From Alicycliphilus denitrificans K601 (lineage in GTDB: Bacteria > Pseudomonadota > Gammaproteobacteria > Burkholderiales > Burkholderiaceae_C), in the NCBI RefSeq assembly GCF_000204645.1, contig NC_015422.1, forward strand, positions 4,171,001-4,235,000: a stretch of DNA of 64,000 nt. Reading direction: 5' to 3'. The translations under genes were made by a program, and so were the position numbers. Below are positions 30,857 through 39,566 of the stretch, one piece after another. The stretch's first letter is position 1; each line of letters starts with the position of its first letter. The notes under the pieces are model-generated. The model was not told the origin of the DNA, did no database searches, and saw nothing but the letters and a program-made list of their open reading frames with translations.

Positions 30857-33282
30857 GGCGCCTGCACCGCCGTGATGGCGCGCAAGATGGCCTCGCTGGT
30901 CGCGGGCGCCTGCAGCGGCGGCAGCTTGCGGCGCGCGCCCGCGGCGGCCACGGCATCGCGGATGGCGAAGAACACCGAGAACGGCAGCAGCAGCGGCGGC
31001 TCGCCCACGGCCTTGCTGCGGTGGATGGAGTCCTCGGCGTTCTCGCCCTCGAACAGCTGCACGTTGAATTCCGGCGGGCAGTCGTTGGCCGTGGGGATCT
31101 TGTAGGTGCTGGGCGCGTGCGTCAGCAGCAGGCCGCTCGTGGGGTGCCAGACCAGCTCCTCCATGGTCAGCCAGCCCATGCCCTGGATGAACGCACCCTC
31201 GACCTGGCCGATGTCCACCGCCGGGTTTAGCGAGCGGCCCACGTCGTGCAGCACGTCGGCGCGCAGCAGCTTCCACTCGCCCGTGAGCGTGTCCACCACC
31301 ACCTCGGAGCAGGCGGCGCCGTAGGCGAAGTAGTAGAACGGGTGGCCCTGCATGCGCTCCTTGTCCCACGACAGCCCCGGCGTGGCGTAGAAGCCGTCGG
31401 ACCACAGCTGCACGCGGTCCAGGTAGGCCTCGCCCACCAGGGCGTCGAAGGCAAGCTGCCTGCCGCCCACCCACACCTGGTCGTTGGCGAAGCGCACGTC
31501 CTCGGCGCTCCCGCCATGGCGCGCTGCGGCGCAGGCGGCCAGGCGCGCGCGGATCTGGCGCGCCGCGTCCTGCGCGGCCTTGCCGTTCAGGTCCGTGCCC
31601 GTGGACGCGGCGGTGGCCGAGGTGTTGGCCACCTTGCTGGTGTCCGTGGCCGTGACGCGCACGCGCTCGAAGGCCACGCCCAGCTCGTGCGCCACGACCT
31701 GCGCCACCTTGGTGTTCAGGCCCTGGCCCATCTCGGTGCCGCCATGGTTCACGAGGATGGAGCCGTCGGTGTAGACGTGCACCAGCGCCCCGGCCTGGTT
31801 GAAGTGCTTGACGTTGAAGCTGATGCCGAACTTCACCGGCGTGAGCGCCAGCCCGCGCTTGAGCACGGGGCTCGTGGCGTTGAACGCGGCCACGGCGGTG
31901 CGGCGCGCCTGGTAGCCGCTGCGCTCCTCCAGTTGGTCGACCAGTTCGTGGATCACGTTGTCGCGCACTGTCTGCAGGTAGGGCGTGACGTTGCGCTCGC
32001 CGCGCCCGTAGAAGTTGGCGCGGCGAACGGCCAGCGGGTCGTGCCCGAGCGCGCGCGCGATGCCGTCGAGGATGTATTCGATGGCGATCGCCCCCTGCGG
32101 CCCGCCGAAGCCGCGGAACGCCGTGTTGCTCTGCGTGTTGGTCTTGCCGCAGAAGCCGTGCATGGCCACCTCGGGCAGCCAGTAGGCGTTGTCGAAGTGG
32201 CACAGCGCGCGCGTCATCACCGGGGCCGACAGGTCGGCCGAATGCCCGGCGCGCGAGACCATGGTGACGGCGGCGCCCAGGATGCGGCCCGCGTCGTCGT
32301 AGCCTACGTCGTACTCGTACCAGAAGCAGTGGCGCCGGCCGGTGATGAGGAAGTCGTCGTCGCGGTCCACGCGCAGCTTCACCGGGCGCGCCAGCAGCCG
32401 CGCGGCCACGCTGGCCATGCAGGCGAACAGGGCCGACTGCGACTCCTTGCCGCCAAAGCCCCCGCCCATGCGCCGGCATTCCACCTGCACCGCGTGCGCG
32501 TGCACGCCCAGGGCGTGCGCCACCAGGTGCTGCATCTCGCTCGGGTGCTGGGTGGAGCAGTGGACGTGGATGGCGTTGCCCTCCTTCGGGATGGCGTAGC
32601 TGATCTGGCCCTCCAGGTAGAACTGCTCCTGCCCGCCCACGTCCAGGCTGCCTTGCAGGCGGTGCGGCGCCGCGGCGATGCGCGCGCGTATGCCGGCTTC
32701 GTCCAGGCCGCTGCTGCTGCGCACCAGGTGCATGGGCGGCACCACGTACTGGCCGCGCGCGTGCGCCTCCCGGGGTGTGAGCACGGGCGGCGCGGCTTCC
32801 ACGCGCAGCGCCTGCCTGGCCAGGGCGGCGGCGCGGCGCGCCTGCTCGCGCGTGCGGGCGACCACGGCGAACACCGGCTGGCCCAGGTAGCGGATCTCGC
32901 CGTCGCACAGGATGGGGTCGTCGTGCACGATGGAGCCCCAGTCGTTGGCGCCGGGGATGTCCGCCGCCGTGAACACGCGCACCACGCCGGGCATGGCGCG
33001 CACGGTATCCAGATCCATGCCCAGCAGCCGGCCCGCGGCCACCGGCGCCAGGCCCAGCGCGCAGTGCAGCGTGCCGGCGAGCTCGGGAATGTCGTCGGTA
33101 TAGGTGGCGCTGCCGGAGACGTGCAGCACCGCCGATTCGTGCGCCTGGCTGATGCCCACGCGCGCGCCCGCCTGGTGCGCGCGCGCCTCGGCGCCGGGGT
33201 CCAGGCGTAGCCGCTGGTTGTCCTGGTAGGGCGCGAAGGCGGCGGGGTGGTTCAGCACATGGCCGGGGACGGGTTTGTTCAT
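30853..33282 (-). CDS. xdhB: Xanthine dehydrogenase, molybdopterin-binding subunit
   Basis: 809 aa. Large molybdenum-cofactor subunit that hydroxylates hypoxanthine and xanthine to urate. Landmarks: AVLHVSGSATYTDDIPELAG at the N-terminus, MGGGFGGKESQ, FRGFGGPQGAIAIEYI, NHGGTEMGQGLNTKVAQV with the cofactor Gln, and the catalytic-Glu loop KAVGEPPLLLPFSV. Nine bases separate it from xdhA; its stop overlaps lysR. The maturation gene xdhC, which often follows xdhB, is not present in this window. Confidence 0.95.
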   Translation of the reverse strand: MNKPVPGHVLNHPAAFAPYQDNQRLRLDPGAEARAHQAGARVGISQAHESAVLHVSGSATYTDDIPELAGTLHCALGLAPVAAGRLLGMDLDTVRAMPGVVRVFTAADIPGANDWGSIVHDDPILCDGEIRYLGQPVFAVVARTREQARRAAALARQALRVEAAPPVLTPREAHARGQYVVPPMHLVRSSSGLDEAGIRARIAAAPHRLQGSLDVGGQEQFYLEGQISYAIPKEGNAIHVHCSTQHPSEMQHLVAHALGVHAHAVQVECRRMGGGFGGKESQSALFACMASVAARLLARPVKLRVDRDDDFLITGRRHCFWYEYDVGYDDAGRILGAAVTMVSRAGHSADLSAPVMTRALCHFDNAYWLPEVAMHGFCGKTNTQSNTAFRGFGGPQGAIAIEYILDGIARALGHDPLAVRRANFYGRGERNVTPYLQTVRDNVIHELVDQLEERSGYQARRTAVAAFNATSPVLKRGLALTPVKFGISFNVKHFNQAGALVHVYTDGSILVNHGGTEMGQGLNTKVAQVVAHELGVAFERVRVTATDTSKVANTSATAASTGTDLNGKAAQDAARQIRARLAACAAARHGGSAEDVRFANDQVWVGGRQLAFDALVGEAYLDRVQLWSDGFYATPGLSWDKERMQGHPFYYFAYGAACSEVVVDTLTGEWKLLRADVLHDVGRSLNPAVDIGQVEGAFIQGMGWLTMEELVWHPTSGLLLTHAPSTYKIPTANDCPPEFNVQLFEGENAEDSIHRSKAVGEPPLLLPFSVFFAIRDAVAAAGARRKLPPLQAPATSEAILRAITAVQAP

Positions 33283-33291
33283 GATGGCTCC

Positions 33292-34851
33292 TTACACGCC
33301 GTGCGGCAGCACGCTGAACACGCTGGTACGGCCCGCGTCCAGCGGCCCCTGGGGGCGCGTTTCCAGCCACAGGCGCTGCAGCAGGTTCTGCGCCACCTGC
33401 AGGCGGTAGGCGCTGCTGGCGCGCATGTCGGTCAGGGGCTGGAAGTCCTGCGCCAGCGCCTGCTGCGCGGCGCGCACGCTGTCCTCGGTCCAGGGCTGGC
33501 CGAGCAGCGCGGACTCGGCGCGGGCCGCGCGCTGCACGGTGGCCGCCATGCCGCCATAGGCCAGGCGTACGCTGGCGACGGTCTCGCCATCCAGCGCGAT
33601 GGCCATGCCCGCGCACAGTGCCGAGATGTCGCAGTCGAAGCGCTTGCTGATCTTGTAGCCGCGCACCTGGCGCGCAAAGGCCGCGAGCGGCACGACGATG
33701 GCCTGCACGAACTCGCCCTCCTGCAGCGCGTTCTTCATGTAGTCCAGGTAGAAGTCGGGCAGCGGCAGGCGGCGCACGGCGGCTCCGCGGCGCAGCTCGA
33801 CCTGCGCGTCCAGCGCCATCAGGATGGGGGCCGAGTCGCCGATGGGCGAGCCGTTGGCCACGTTGCCGCCCATGGTGCCGGCGTGGCGTATGGGCGTGGA
33901 GGCGAAGCGCAGCCATACGTCGGTCAGCGCCGGGGCGCGCGCGGCGAGCGCGGCCCAGGCCTGCTCCAGCGTGGCGCCAGCGCCTATCCAGAGCGCGCCG
34001 TCTCGCTCCTCCACGGCGCGCAGCTCCCGCACGCCGCCCAGGTAGATCAGGTCGCCCACGTCGCGAAACTGCTTGTTCACCCACAGGCCGATGTCGGTGG
34101 AGCCCGCCAGCAGCCGCGCCTGGGGCTGCTCCAGGCGCAGCCGCGCCAGGTCCTCCAGCGTGCGCGGGGCGTGGAAGTGGTCAGTGCGCTCGCTGATCGT
34201 GTGGTGGGCGGCGCCGTAGGCCAGGGCGGGTTCCTGCGCCAGGGCTTGCAGCGCCCTGGCCACGGCGGCGCGGTCGAACGCGGCCGCGGGCAGGTCGAAC
34301 ATGCGCTGGCCCGCGTCCAGGATGGGGCGGTAGCCCGTGCAACGGCACAGGTTGCCCGAGAGGTCGTCCGCGAGCTGCTGGCGCGTGGGCCGGGTACCTG
34401 CCTGCCGGTGCTGCTCGTAGGTGTTCCACAGCGACATCGCGAAGCCCGGCGTGCAGAAGCCGCACTGCGAGCCGTGGCACTCCACCAGGGCTTGCTGCAC
34501 CGGGTGCAGGGGCTGGGCCGCGCCGCCGCAGCAGGACTGTGCGGGGGTCATGGCTTGCAGGTCCTCTACCGTGAACAGGGCCTTGCCGTCGAGCGTGGGC
34601 AGGAACTGTATGCAGGCGTTGACGCTGGCGAGCTGCAGCTGGCCATTCGCGTCCAGCTCGCCCAGCACCACGGTGCAGGCGCCGCAGTCGCCCTCGTTGC
34701 AGCCCTCCTTGGTGCCCGTGCAGCGGACGTCCTCGCGCAGCCAGTCCAGCACCGTGCGCGTGGTGTGCATCCCCTGGATGCTGACCACCGCGCCGCGGTG
34801 GTAGAAGCGGATGGGGCGGGCGTCGGCGGAGGAAGGTGTGGCGTGTGTCAT
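33292..34851 (-). CDS. xdhA: Xanthine dehydrogenase, iron-sulfur/FAD small subunit
   Basis: 519 aa. It carries two [2Fe-2S] clusters and FAD and passes electrons from the molybdenum site to NAD+. The plant-type ferredoxin motif TKEGCNEGDCGACTVVLGEL (about residues 48-67), the second cluster motifs CGFCTPGF and SGNLCRCTGYRPI, and the FAD-domain patterns LLAGSTDIGLWV and TPIRHAGTMGGNVANGSPIG are present. The start at 34851 (MTHATPSSADARPIRFYHRG) gives a normal N-terminus. It is the first gene of the operon; promoter and operator candidates lie in the 209 bases upstream. Confidence 0.95.
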   Translation of the reverse strand: MTHATPSSADARPIRFYHRGAVVSIQGMHTTRTVLDWLREDVRCTGTKEGCNEGDCGACTVVLGELDANGQLQLASVNACIQFLPTLDGKALFTVEDLQAMTPAQSCCGGAAQPLHPVQQALVECHGSQCGFCTPGFAMSLWNTYEQHRQAGTRPTRQQLADDLSGNLCRCTGYRPILDAGQRMFDLPAAAFDRAAVARALQALAQEPALAYGAAHHTISERTDHFHAPRTLEDLARLRLEQPQARLLAGSTDIGLWVNKQFRDVGDLIYLGGVRELRAVEERDGALWIGAGATLEQAWAALAARAPALTDVWLRFASTPIRHAGTMGGNVANGSPIGDSAPILMALDAQVELRRGAAVRRLPLPDFYLDYMKNALQEGEFVQAIVVPLAAFARQVRGYKISKRFDCDISALCAGMAIALDGETVASVRLAYGGMAATVQRAARAESALLGQPWTEDSVRAAQQALAQDFQPLTDMRASSAYRLQVAQNLLQRLWLETRPQGPLDAGRTSVFSVLPHGV

Positions 34852-34938
34852 GGGACGGTCCAGGCGTGCAGCGGGGCGCAGTGCGCGGTCATTGCTTCTA
34901 TGGTGCACGCAGGCGGCGCCCCCGAGCATTCCCGCCGC

Positions 34939-34983
34939 GCAATATTCGATATGCAATGAGTCTTATAAGACCTGGGTTAACCC
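34939..34983 (-). promoter_or_regulatory. AT-rich palindrome cluster upstream of the xdh operon
   Basis: Three palindromic words occur within 45 bases: imperfect GCAATATTCGATATGC (34939-34954), perfect GTCTTATAAGAC (34960-34971) and perfect GGGTTAACCC (34974-34983). They lie 88-132 bases upstream of the xdhA start in an otherwise GC-rich region. LysR-family proteins bind interrupted AT-rich palindromes, so the co-encoded regulator is the natural candidate. Confidence 0.4.
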
Positions 34984-34987
34984 GCAT

Positions 34988-35010
34988 GAAAACGCCCCGG
35001 AACGGGGCGC
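34988..35010 (-). terminator. Intrinsic terminator after the cupin gene
   Basis: On the minus strand a GC stem CGCCCC/GGGGCG (35004-35009 with 34993-34998) is followed by a short T-run (complement of the A-run at 34989-34992). It lies downstream of the cupin gene and just before the xdh regulatory region. Confidence 0.65.
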
Positions 35011-35060
35011 CGCGGAGCGGGCGGCCGCCATCCAAGGGCCGCCGGGCGCTGCCGCCGGAC

Positions 35061-35396
35061 CTATGCGGCGGGCAGCAGGCAGATCGTCAGCAGCAGGGAG
35101 GTGTCCTGCACGGCGGCAAGCGCATGGGGCTGGCCCGCGGCCAGGTACACCAAGTCGCCGGCCTGCATACGCTGGGTGCGGCCATCGACGGTGAGGTCAA
35201 GCGCGCCCTCCATGCATTGCAGCGTAATCTCGCACTGTACGCGATGCTCGCGCATGGTGTGGCCGCGCGGCAGCACTAGGCGCACCACCTCCAGCTGGGC
35301 GGCCTTGAACAGGGCGGTGGAGACGGTGTCGGTCAGCCGCTCGCCGAGCGGCTCCAGGCGGGTGATTTCTCCCGGGGCGACGTGGGGCAGTGCCAT
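35061..35396 (-). CDS. Small cupin-domain protein
   Basis: 111 aa, a single cupin beta-barrel. Motif 1 is degenerate (LPRGHTMREHRVQCEITLQCMEG, keeping His and Glu) and motif 2 is AGDLVYLAAGQPHALAA with a His. The metal site therefore looks partly conserved, compatible with a sensor, storage or binding role rather than a recognised enzyme. No signal peptide. It is transcribed alone between amiC upstream and a terminator downstream. Function unknown. Confidence 0.7.
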   Translation of the reverse strand: MALPHVAPGEITRLEPLGERLTDTVSTALFKAAQLEVVRLVLPRGHTMREHRVQCEITLQCMEGALDLTVDGRTQRMQAGDLVYLAAGQPHALAAVQDTSLLLTICLLPAA

Positions 35397-35420
35397 GGCG
35401 AGTCCTCCTGAGCCCCATGC

Positions 35421-36827
35421 CTAGACCGACCGGCTGCGTGCCAGCGGCGGGTTCTTGGCGAAGTAGCGGATGATGCCGCGCATCAGCGCGTCGGCCAGCT
35501 GCTCCTGATAGGCGGCCGAGCGCAGCTTGGCCTCCTCCTCGGGGTTGCTGATGAAGGCCGTCTCCACCAGCACGCTGGGGATGTCCGGCGCCTTCAGGAC
35601 CGCGAAGCCGGCTTGCTCCACGCGCGGCTTGTGCAGCCGGGCCATGCCGCCGATCTCGCCCAGCAGCACGCTGCCGAGCTTGAGGCTATCGTTGATCTGC
35701 GCCGTGGTGCTCATGTCCAGCAGCGCGCGCTGCACGTGCCGGTCCTGGCTGCCCACGTTCACGCCGCCGATCAGGTCGGCCTCGTTCTCCTTGTTGGCGA
35801 GCCATCGCGCGGCGGAGCTCGACGCCCCGCTCTGGCTCAGCGCGAACACGCTGGCGCCGCGCGCCGACGGGGTGGTGAAGGCATCGGCATGGATGGAAAC
35901 GAATAGGTCGGCCTGCACGCGCCGCGCCTTCTCCACGCGCGTGCCCAGCGGCACGAAGTAGTCGCCGTCGCGCGTGAGGAAGGCGCGCATGGGGTTGCCG
36001 CCCACCTGGGTGGCGTTGATGCGGTCGCGCAGCTGGTGCGCCACCTTGAGCACCACGTCCTTCTCGCGCGTGCCGCCGGGGCCTATGGCGCCGGGGTCCT
36101 CGCCGCCATGGCCGGGGTCCAGGGCGACGATGATGAGGCGGTCGGTGGCGCGCGCCGTGGCGGGCGCCGCGCCGCGCGTGCGGGGCGGCGCGGCCGGCGC
36201 AGGCGCGTTCCCCGGCGCGGGCGGCGTTGGCATGCCCGGCTTGAGGCTGTGCTGCGCGATCAGCTCGTCCAGCGGGTCCGGGGCGGGCGCCTTGGCAATG
36301 TCCGGCGCGGCCGGCTGCGGGGCGCCGGCGGAAGATCCGGCGTCGCGCAGGCGCTCGGCGATCAGGGCCTCCAGCGGATCGGGCGGCACTGCGGGGTAGA
36401 GGTCGAACACCAGCCGGTGCTGGTAGGCGGCGACGGGCTGCAGCGTGAACACCTGGGGACGCGCCGCCTGCTTGAGATCCACCACCAGGCGCACCACGCC
36501 GGGCGCGTACTGGCCCACGCGGATGCCGGCGATGTTGGGGTCGTCGGGCCGCACCTTGGCCACCAGTTCGCGCAGCGAGGGGTCAAGGTCCAGTCCCTCG
36601 ATGTCCACCGCCAGGCGCGGCGGCGTGGGCACGAAGAACTGCTTGGCGACGAGCTGGCGGTCGGATTCGATGGTCACGCGCGAATACTCGGGCGCGGGCC
36701 ACACGCGCACAGCCACGATGGTGGCGCCGCGTGCGATCTGCTGCCGGCCCAGCAGCAGTACCAGGCTGCCCGCCTGCAGCAGCGTGCGGCGGGTGTGGAG
36801 CGGGTGGGGGAGGGGCGCGTCGCTCAT
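35421..36827 (-). CDS. amiC: N-acetylmuramoyl-L-alanine amidase with AMIN domain (AmiC-like)
   Basis: 468 aa. A periplasmic zinc amidase that removes the stem peptide from peptidoglycan during cell separation. The N-terminus has a twin-arginine-like signal (TRRTLLQAGSLVLLL, residues 12-26), as in Tat-exported E. coli AmiC. Then an AMIN septal-targeting domain (about 38-140), a Pro/Ala linker, and the Amidase_3 domain (about 230-455) with the zinc residues in ALDPGHGGEDPGA, GTREKDVV and SIHADAF and the catalytic Glu in LVETAFISNPEEE. Its ATG overlaps the tsaE stop (ATGA), the usual tsaE-amiC pair. Confidence 0.95.
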   Translation of the reverse strand: MSDAPLPHPLHTRRTLLQAGSLVLLLGRQQIARGATIVAVRVWPAPEYSRVTIESDRQLVAKQFFVPTPPRLAVDIEGLDLDPSLRELVAKVRPDDPNIAGIRVGQYAPGVVRLVVDLKQAARPQVFTLQPVAAYQHRLVFDLYPAVPPDPLEALIAERLRDAGSSAGAPQPAAPDIAKAPAPDPLDELIAQHSLKPGMPTPPAPGNAPAPAAPPRTRGAAPATARATDRLIIVALDPGHGGEDPGAIGPGGTREKDVVLKVAHQLRDRINATQVGGNPMRAFLTRDGDYFVPLGTRVEKARRVQADLFVSIHADAFTTPSARGASVFALSQSGASSSAARWLANKENEADLIGGVNVGSQDRHVQRALLDMSTTAQINDSLKLGSVLLGEIGGMARLHKPRVEQAGFAVLKAPDIPSVLVETAFISNPEEEAKLRSAAYQEQLADALMRGIIRYFAKNPPLARSRSV

Positions 36828-37333
36828 GGGGTGTCGAGTCCTTGCAGTATGGCGCTGCCCAGGGGCGTGTGCGCCTGCAGAGTCACATGCCGGGCCAGAT
36901 CATCCTCTGCTTCAATGTAAAGAGCAATATCCGCTGGCGGAGCAAGGGAACCGGCATTGTCCGGCCATTCGGCCAACTTCAGGCCGGGGCTGGCGAAGAT
37001 GTCGCGAAAGCCGGCGTCCTCCCACTCGCGCGGGTCGTGGAAGCGGTAGAAGTCGAAATGCCATATGAACAGCCCTGGCGCCTGGTGCGGTTCGACCACG
37101 GCATAGGTCGGGCTTTTGATGCGCCCGGCCACGCCCAGGGCGCGCAGCAGGTGGCGCACCAGGGTGGTCTTGCCCGCACCCAGGTCGCCGTGCAGGGCAA
37201 TGAAGGCGTTGGCCAGGCCCGGCTGCGCGGCCAGCCGCGCGGCGAAGCGCGCCGTGTCGTCCTCGTCCTGCCAGCGCAGCGACAGGCGGCGGGGCGTTTC
37301 TACAATCGGGTGTTGATGGTGTGCAGCAGTCAA
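36824..37333 (-). CDS. tsaE: tRNA threonylcarbamoyladenosine biosynthesis protein TsaE
   Basis: 169 aa. An ATPase that with TsaB and TsaD forms the t6A modification at position 37 of ANN-decoding tRNAs. Walker A is GDLGAGKTTLVRHLL and other family elements are KSPTYAVVEPH, HFDFYRF and EWPDNAG. No in-frame ATG exists at the N-terminus. The TTG at 37333 was chosen because GAGGAA stands four bases upstream. This places the start inside the divergent queG gene, so the two 5' ends overlap by 18 bases. The stop overlaps the amiC ATG. Confidence 0.9.
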   Translation of the reverse strand: MTAAHHQHPIVETPRRLSLRWQDEDDTARFAARLAAQPGLANAFIALHGDLGAGKTTLVRHLLRALGVAGRIKSPTYAVVEPHQAPGLFIWHFDFYRFHDPREWEDAGFRDIFASPGLKLAEWPDNAGSLAPPADIALYIEAEDDLARHVTLQAHTPLGSAILQGLDTP

Positions 37334-38398
37334 CTCGTTCCTCGGATCCAGGGCTGGGCGCGCGAGCTGGGATTCTCCCAAATCGGCGTGGCCGGCGTGG
37401 ACCTGTCCGCCGCCGAGCCTGGATTGATGCAATGGCTTGCCGAAGGTTTCCATGGCGAGATGCATTACATGGCCGCCCATGGCCTCAGGCGCGCGCGCCC
37501 GGCCGAGCTGGTGCCGGGCACGGTGAGCGTGATCACCGCGCGCATGGACTACCTGCCGCGCACCACGCCCGAAGGCTGGCAGGCCGTGGAGTTCGAGCGG
37601 CTGCGGCGCCCGCAGGAGGCCATCGTCTCCGTCTATGCCCGGGGGCGCGATTACCACAAGGTGCTGCGCGCGCGCCTGCAGAAGCTCAGCGACCGCATCG
37701 CCGAGGCCGTGGGCCCGTTCGGTCACCGCGTGTTCACCGACTCGGCCCCCGTGCTGGAGGCCGAGCTGGCGCGCCGCAGCGGCCAGGGCTGGCGCGGCAA
37801 GCACACGCTGGTGCTCTCGCGCGAGGCGGGCTCCATGTTCTTCCTCGGCGAGATCTACCTGGACATGGCGCTCGCGCCCACGGAGCCCGTCACCGCGCAC
37901 TGCGGCAGCTGCCAGGCCTGCATGGACGTGTGCCCCACGCAGGCCATCGTGGCGCCGCACCGCGTGGACGCGCGCCGCTGTATCTCCTACCTGACCATCG
38001 AGCACGCGGGGCCCATCCCCCCGGCGCTGCGCCCCCTCATGGGCAACCGCATCTATGGCTGCGACGACTGCCAGCTGATCTGCCCCTGGAACAAGTTCGC
38101 CCAGCCCAGCAGCCTGCCCGACTTCGACGCGCGCGCTCCCCTGGAGGGGCAGCAGCTGGCGCAGCTGTTCGCATGGGACGAGGCCATGTTCCTGCGCATG
38201 ACCGAGGGCGGGCCCATACGCCGCATAGGGCACGAGCGCTGGCTGCGCAACATCGCCGTAGCGCTGGGCAATGCGCTGCGCGCCACGCGCGATGCCGGCG
38301 AGGCCGGTGCCCTGCGCGCCGCGCTGGCAACGCGCGCCAACGACGCGAGCGCCCTGGTGCGCGAGCACGTGGCCTGGGCGCTGGCGCAAGGAATTTGA
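37316..38398 (+). CDS. queG: Epoxyqueuosine reductase
   Basis: 360 aa. It catalyses the last step of queuosine formation in tRNA, using cobalamin and two [4Fe-4S] clusters. The ferredoxin-type motifs CGSCQACMDVCPTQAI and CDDCQLICPWNKF are visible (residues about 196-260), preceded by the cobalamin-domain region with VSVYARGRDYHKVLR. HEAT-like residues end the protein. ATG 37316, TTG 37313 and GTG 37310 are all possible starts. It is divergent from tsaE with overlapping 5' ends. Confidence 0.95.
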   Translation: MVCSSQLVPRIQGWARELGFSQIGVAGVDLSAAEPGLMQWLAEGFHGEMHYMAAHGLRRARPAELVPGTVSVITARMDYLPRTTPEGWQAVEFERLRRPQEAIVSVYARGRDYHKVLRARLQKLSDRIAEAVGPFGHRVFTDSAPVLEAELARRSGQGWRGKHTLVLSREAGSMFFLGEIYLDMALAPTEPVTAHCGSCQACMDVCPTQAIVAPHRVDARRCISYLTIEHAGPIPPALRPLMGNRIYGCDDCQLICPWNKFAQPSSLPDFDARAPLEGQQLAQLFAWDEAMFLRMTEGGPIRRIGHERWLRNIAVALGNALRATRDAGEAGALRAALATRANDASALVREHVAWALAQGI

Positions 38399-38403
38399 AA
38401 GAA

Positions 38404-38450
38404 AATTGGCTCTAGCGCCCGTGTATCAGGCGTAAGCAGCTATCAATAGG
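38404..38450 (+). repeat. Dispersed repeat between queG and the AEC transporter gene
   Basis: Contains CTAGCGCC-CGTGTATCA-GGCG and TAAGCAGCTATCAATAG, the same TAGC / GCGC / AGCAGCTAT word set as the elements near pnp and tpiA. The GCGCC/GGCGT hairpin may serve as a shared 3' boundary for these two convergent genes; no long T-run is seen. Confidence 0.45.
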
Positions 38451-38456
38451 GTAGCA

Positions 38457-39374
38457 TCAGCGCAGCATGCCGAGCGCGAACGTCAGGCTCGCCACCCCCA
38501 GCACGGTGGACAGCGTCACCAGCCCCGCCACGTAGGCGCCGTTGTAGCCCATGCGCGCCGCCAGCACGTAGCAGCTGGAGGCCGTGGAGACGGCGCAAAA
38601 GGCCATCAGCACGGTGGTCTGCGTGGCGTCGAGCCGCAGCAGCCGCGCAAAGGCCCAGGCGATCAGGGGCTGGGCCAGGTGGCGTATGAACAGCACCGAC
38701 GCCGACAGCAGCTTGCTGCGCGTGAGCAGGCCGAACTGCATGCCCGCGCCCGCGGCCATGAGCCCCAGGGCCAGCGAGGCGGCGCCTATGCGGCTGACCG
38801 AGGGCTCCAGCCACGGCGGTATGCGAAAGCCCAGCAGATTGGCCACCAGGCCCGTGACCGTGGCGATGATCAGCGGGTTGCGCAGCAGCTCGCGCACGAA
38901 GCCCTGCTGGCTGCCGCGCGCCATGGGCCACACGGCCGCCACGTTCAGCACGGGTACGCACACGCCGATGAGCACGGCCACCATCAGCAGGCCCTGGGCG
39001 CCGGCCAGGCGGTCGGCCAGGGCCAGCACGATGAAGGAGTTGAAGCGGAACGCCACCTGGGCCGCCGCCGCGTGGTCGCGCCGGTCGATGTGCCGGCCCA
39101 GCCAGGGCAGGTGCGGCAGGCTGTAGGCCAGCGCCACGCCGCACAGGCCGGTGCCCAGGCCCGCGGCGACCAGGCTCGCGGCCTCGCCCACGTCGATGGG
39201 GCTCTTGACGATGGACTGGAATAGCAGCACTGGGAACAGCAGGTAGTACACCAGGCTTTCCACCGGCTGCCAGACGCTGCGGTTCAGGGGCGTGTAGCGG
39301 CAGATCAGGTAGCCGCACAGGATCAGGGAGAAGTCGGGGAAAAGGAGCTGCGCGTAATTCACGGCGCGCAGCAT
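38457..39374 (-). CDS. AEC-family (auxin efflux carrier type) transporter
   Basis: About 305 aa with ten predicted transmembrane helices in two five-helix halves, as expected for the AEC/MdcF family of small-acid carriers. N-terminal pattern LLFPDFSLILCGYLICRY and the central SLALGLMAAGAGMQFG plus C-terminal CAVSTASSCYVLAARMG are family-like. The start at 39374 (MLRAVNYAQLLFPDF) removes an Arg-rich upstream stretch. The substrate is not predictable; relatives move malonate, malate or other carboxylates. It converges on queG and is divergent from a Bug-type receptor gene. Confidence 0.88.
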   Translation of the reverse strand: MLRAVNYAQLLFPDFSLILCGYLICRYTPLNRSVWQPVESLVYYLLFPVLLFQSIVKSPIDVGEAASLVAAGLGTGLCGVALAYSLPHLPWLGRHIDRRDHAAAAQVAFRFNSFIVLALADRLAGAQGLLMVAVLIGVCVPVLNVAAVWPMARGSQQGFVRELLRNPLIIATVTGLVANLLGFRIPPWLEPSVSRIGAASLALGLMAAGAGMQFGLLTRSKLLSASVLFIRHLAQPLIAWAFARLLRLDATQTTVLMAFCAVSTASSCYVLAARMGYNGAYVAGLVTLSTVLGVASLTFALGMLR

Positions 39375-39566
39375 ACCGTGACGACGCGTGTCGCGCAGGC
39401 GACGCGGCGGCACGCGGCCATGGGGCGTCCGGGCGGAAAAACGCGGGAAATCACTGGCAGATCGGGGTGCCGGAAGGGCCCACTCGGGCGCCCGGGTGCC
39501 TTAGGATCGCCGCCTACCCCTTTCTGGCATTTTTTACCCAACACGATTGGGATGAGGAGATCTCAC

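Noticed and set aside
29801..34084. Apparent 1,427-codon protein spanning lysR and xdhB on the minus strand
   Set aside because: Only the last 351 codons (lysR) are real. The upstream part is an out-of-frame reading of xdhB and xdhA, which have intact catalytic motifs in another frame.
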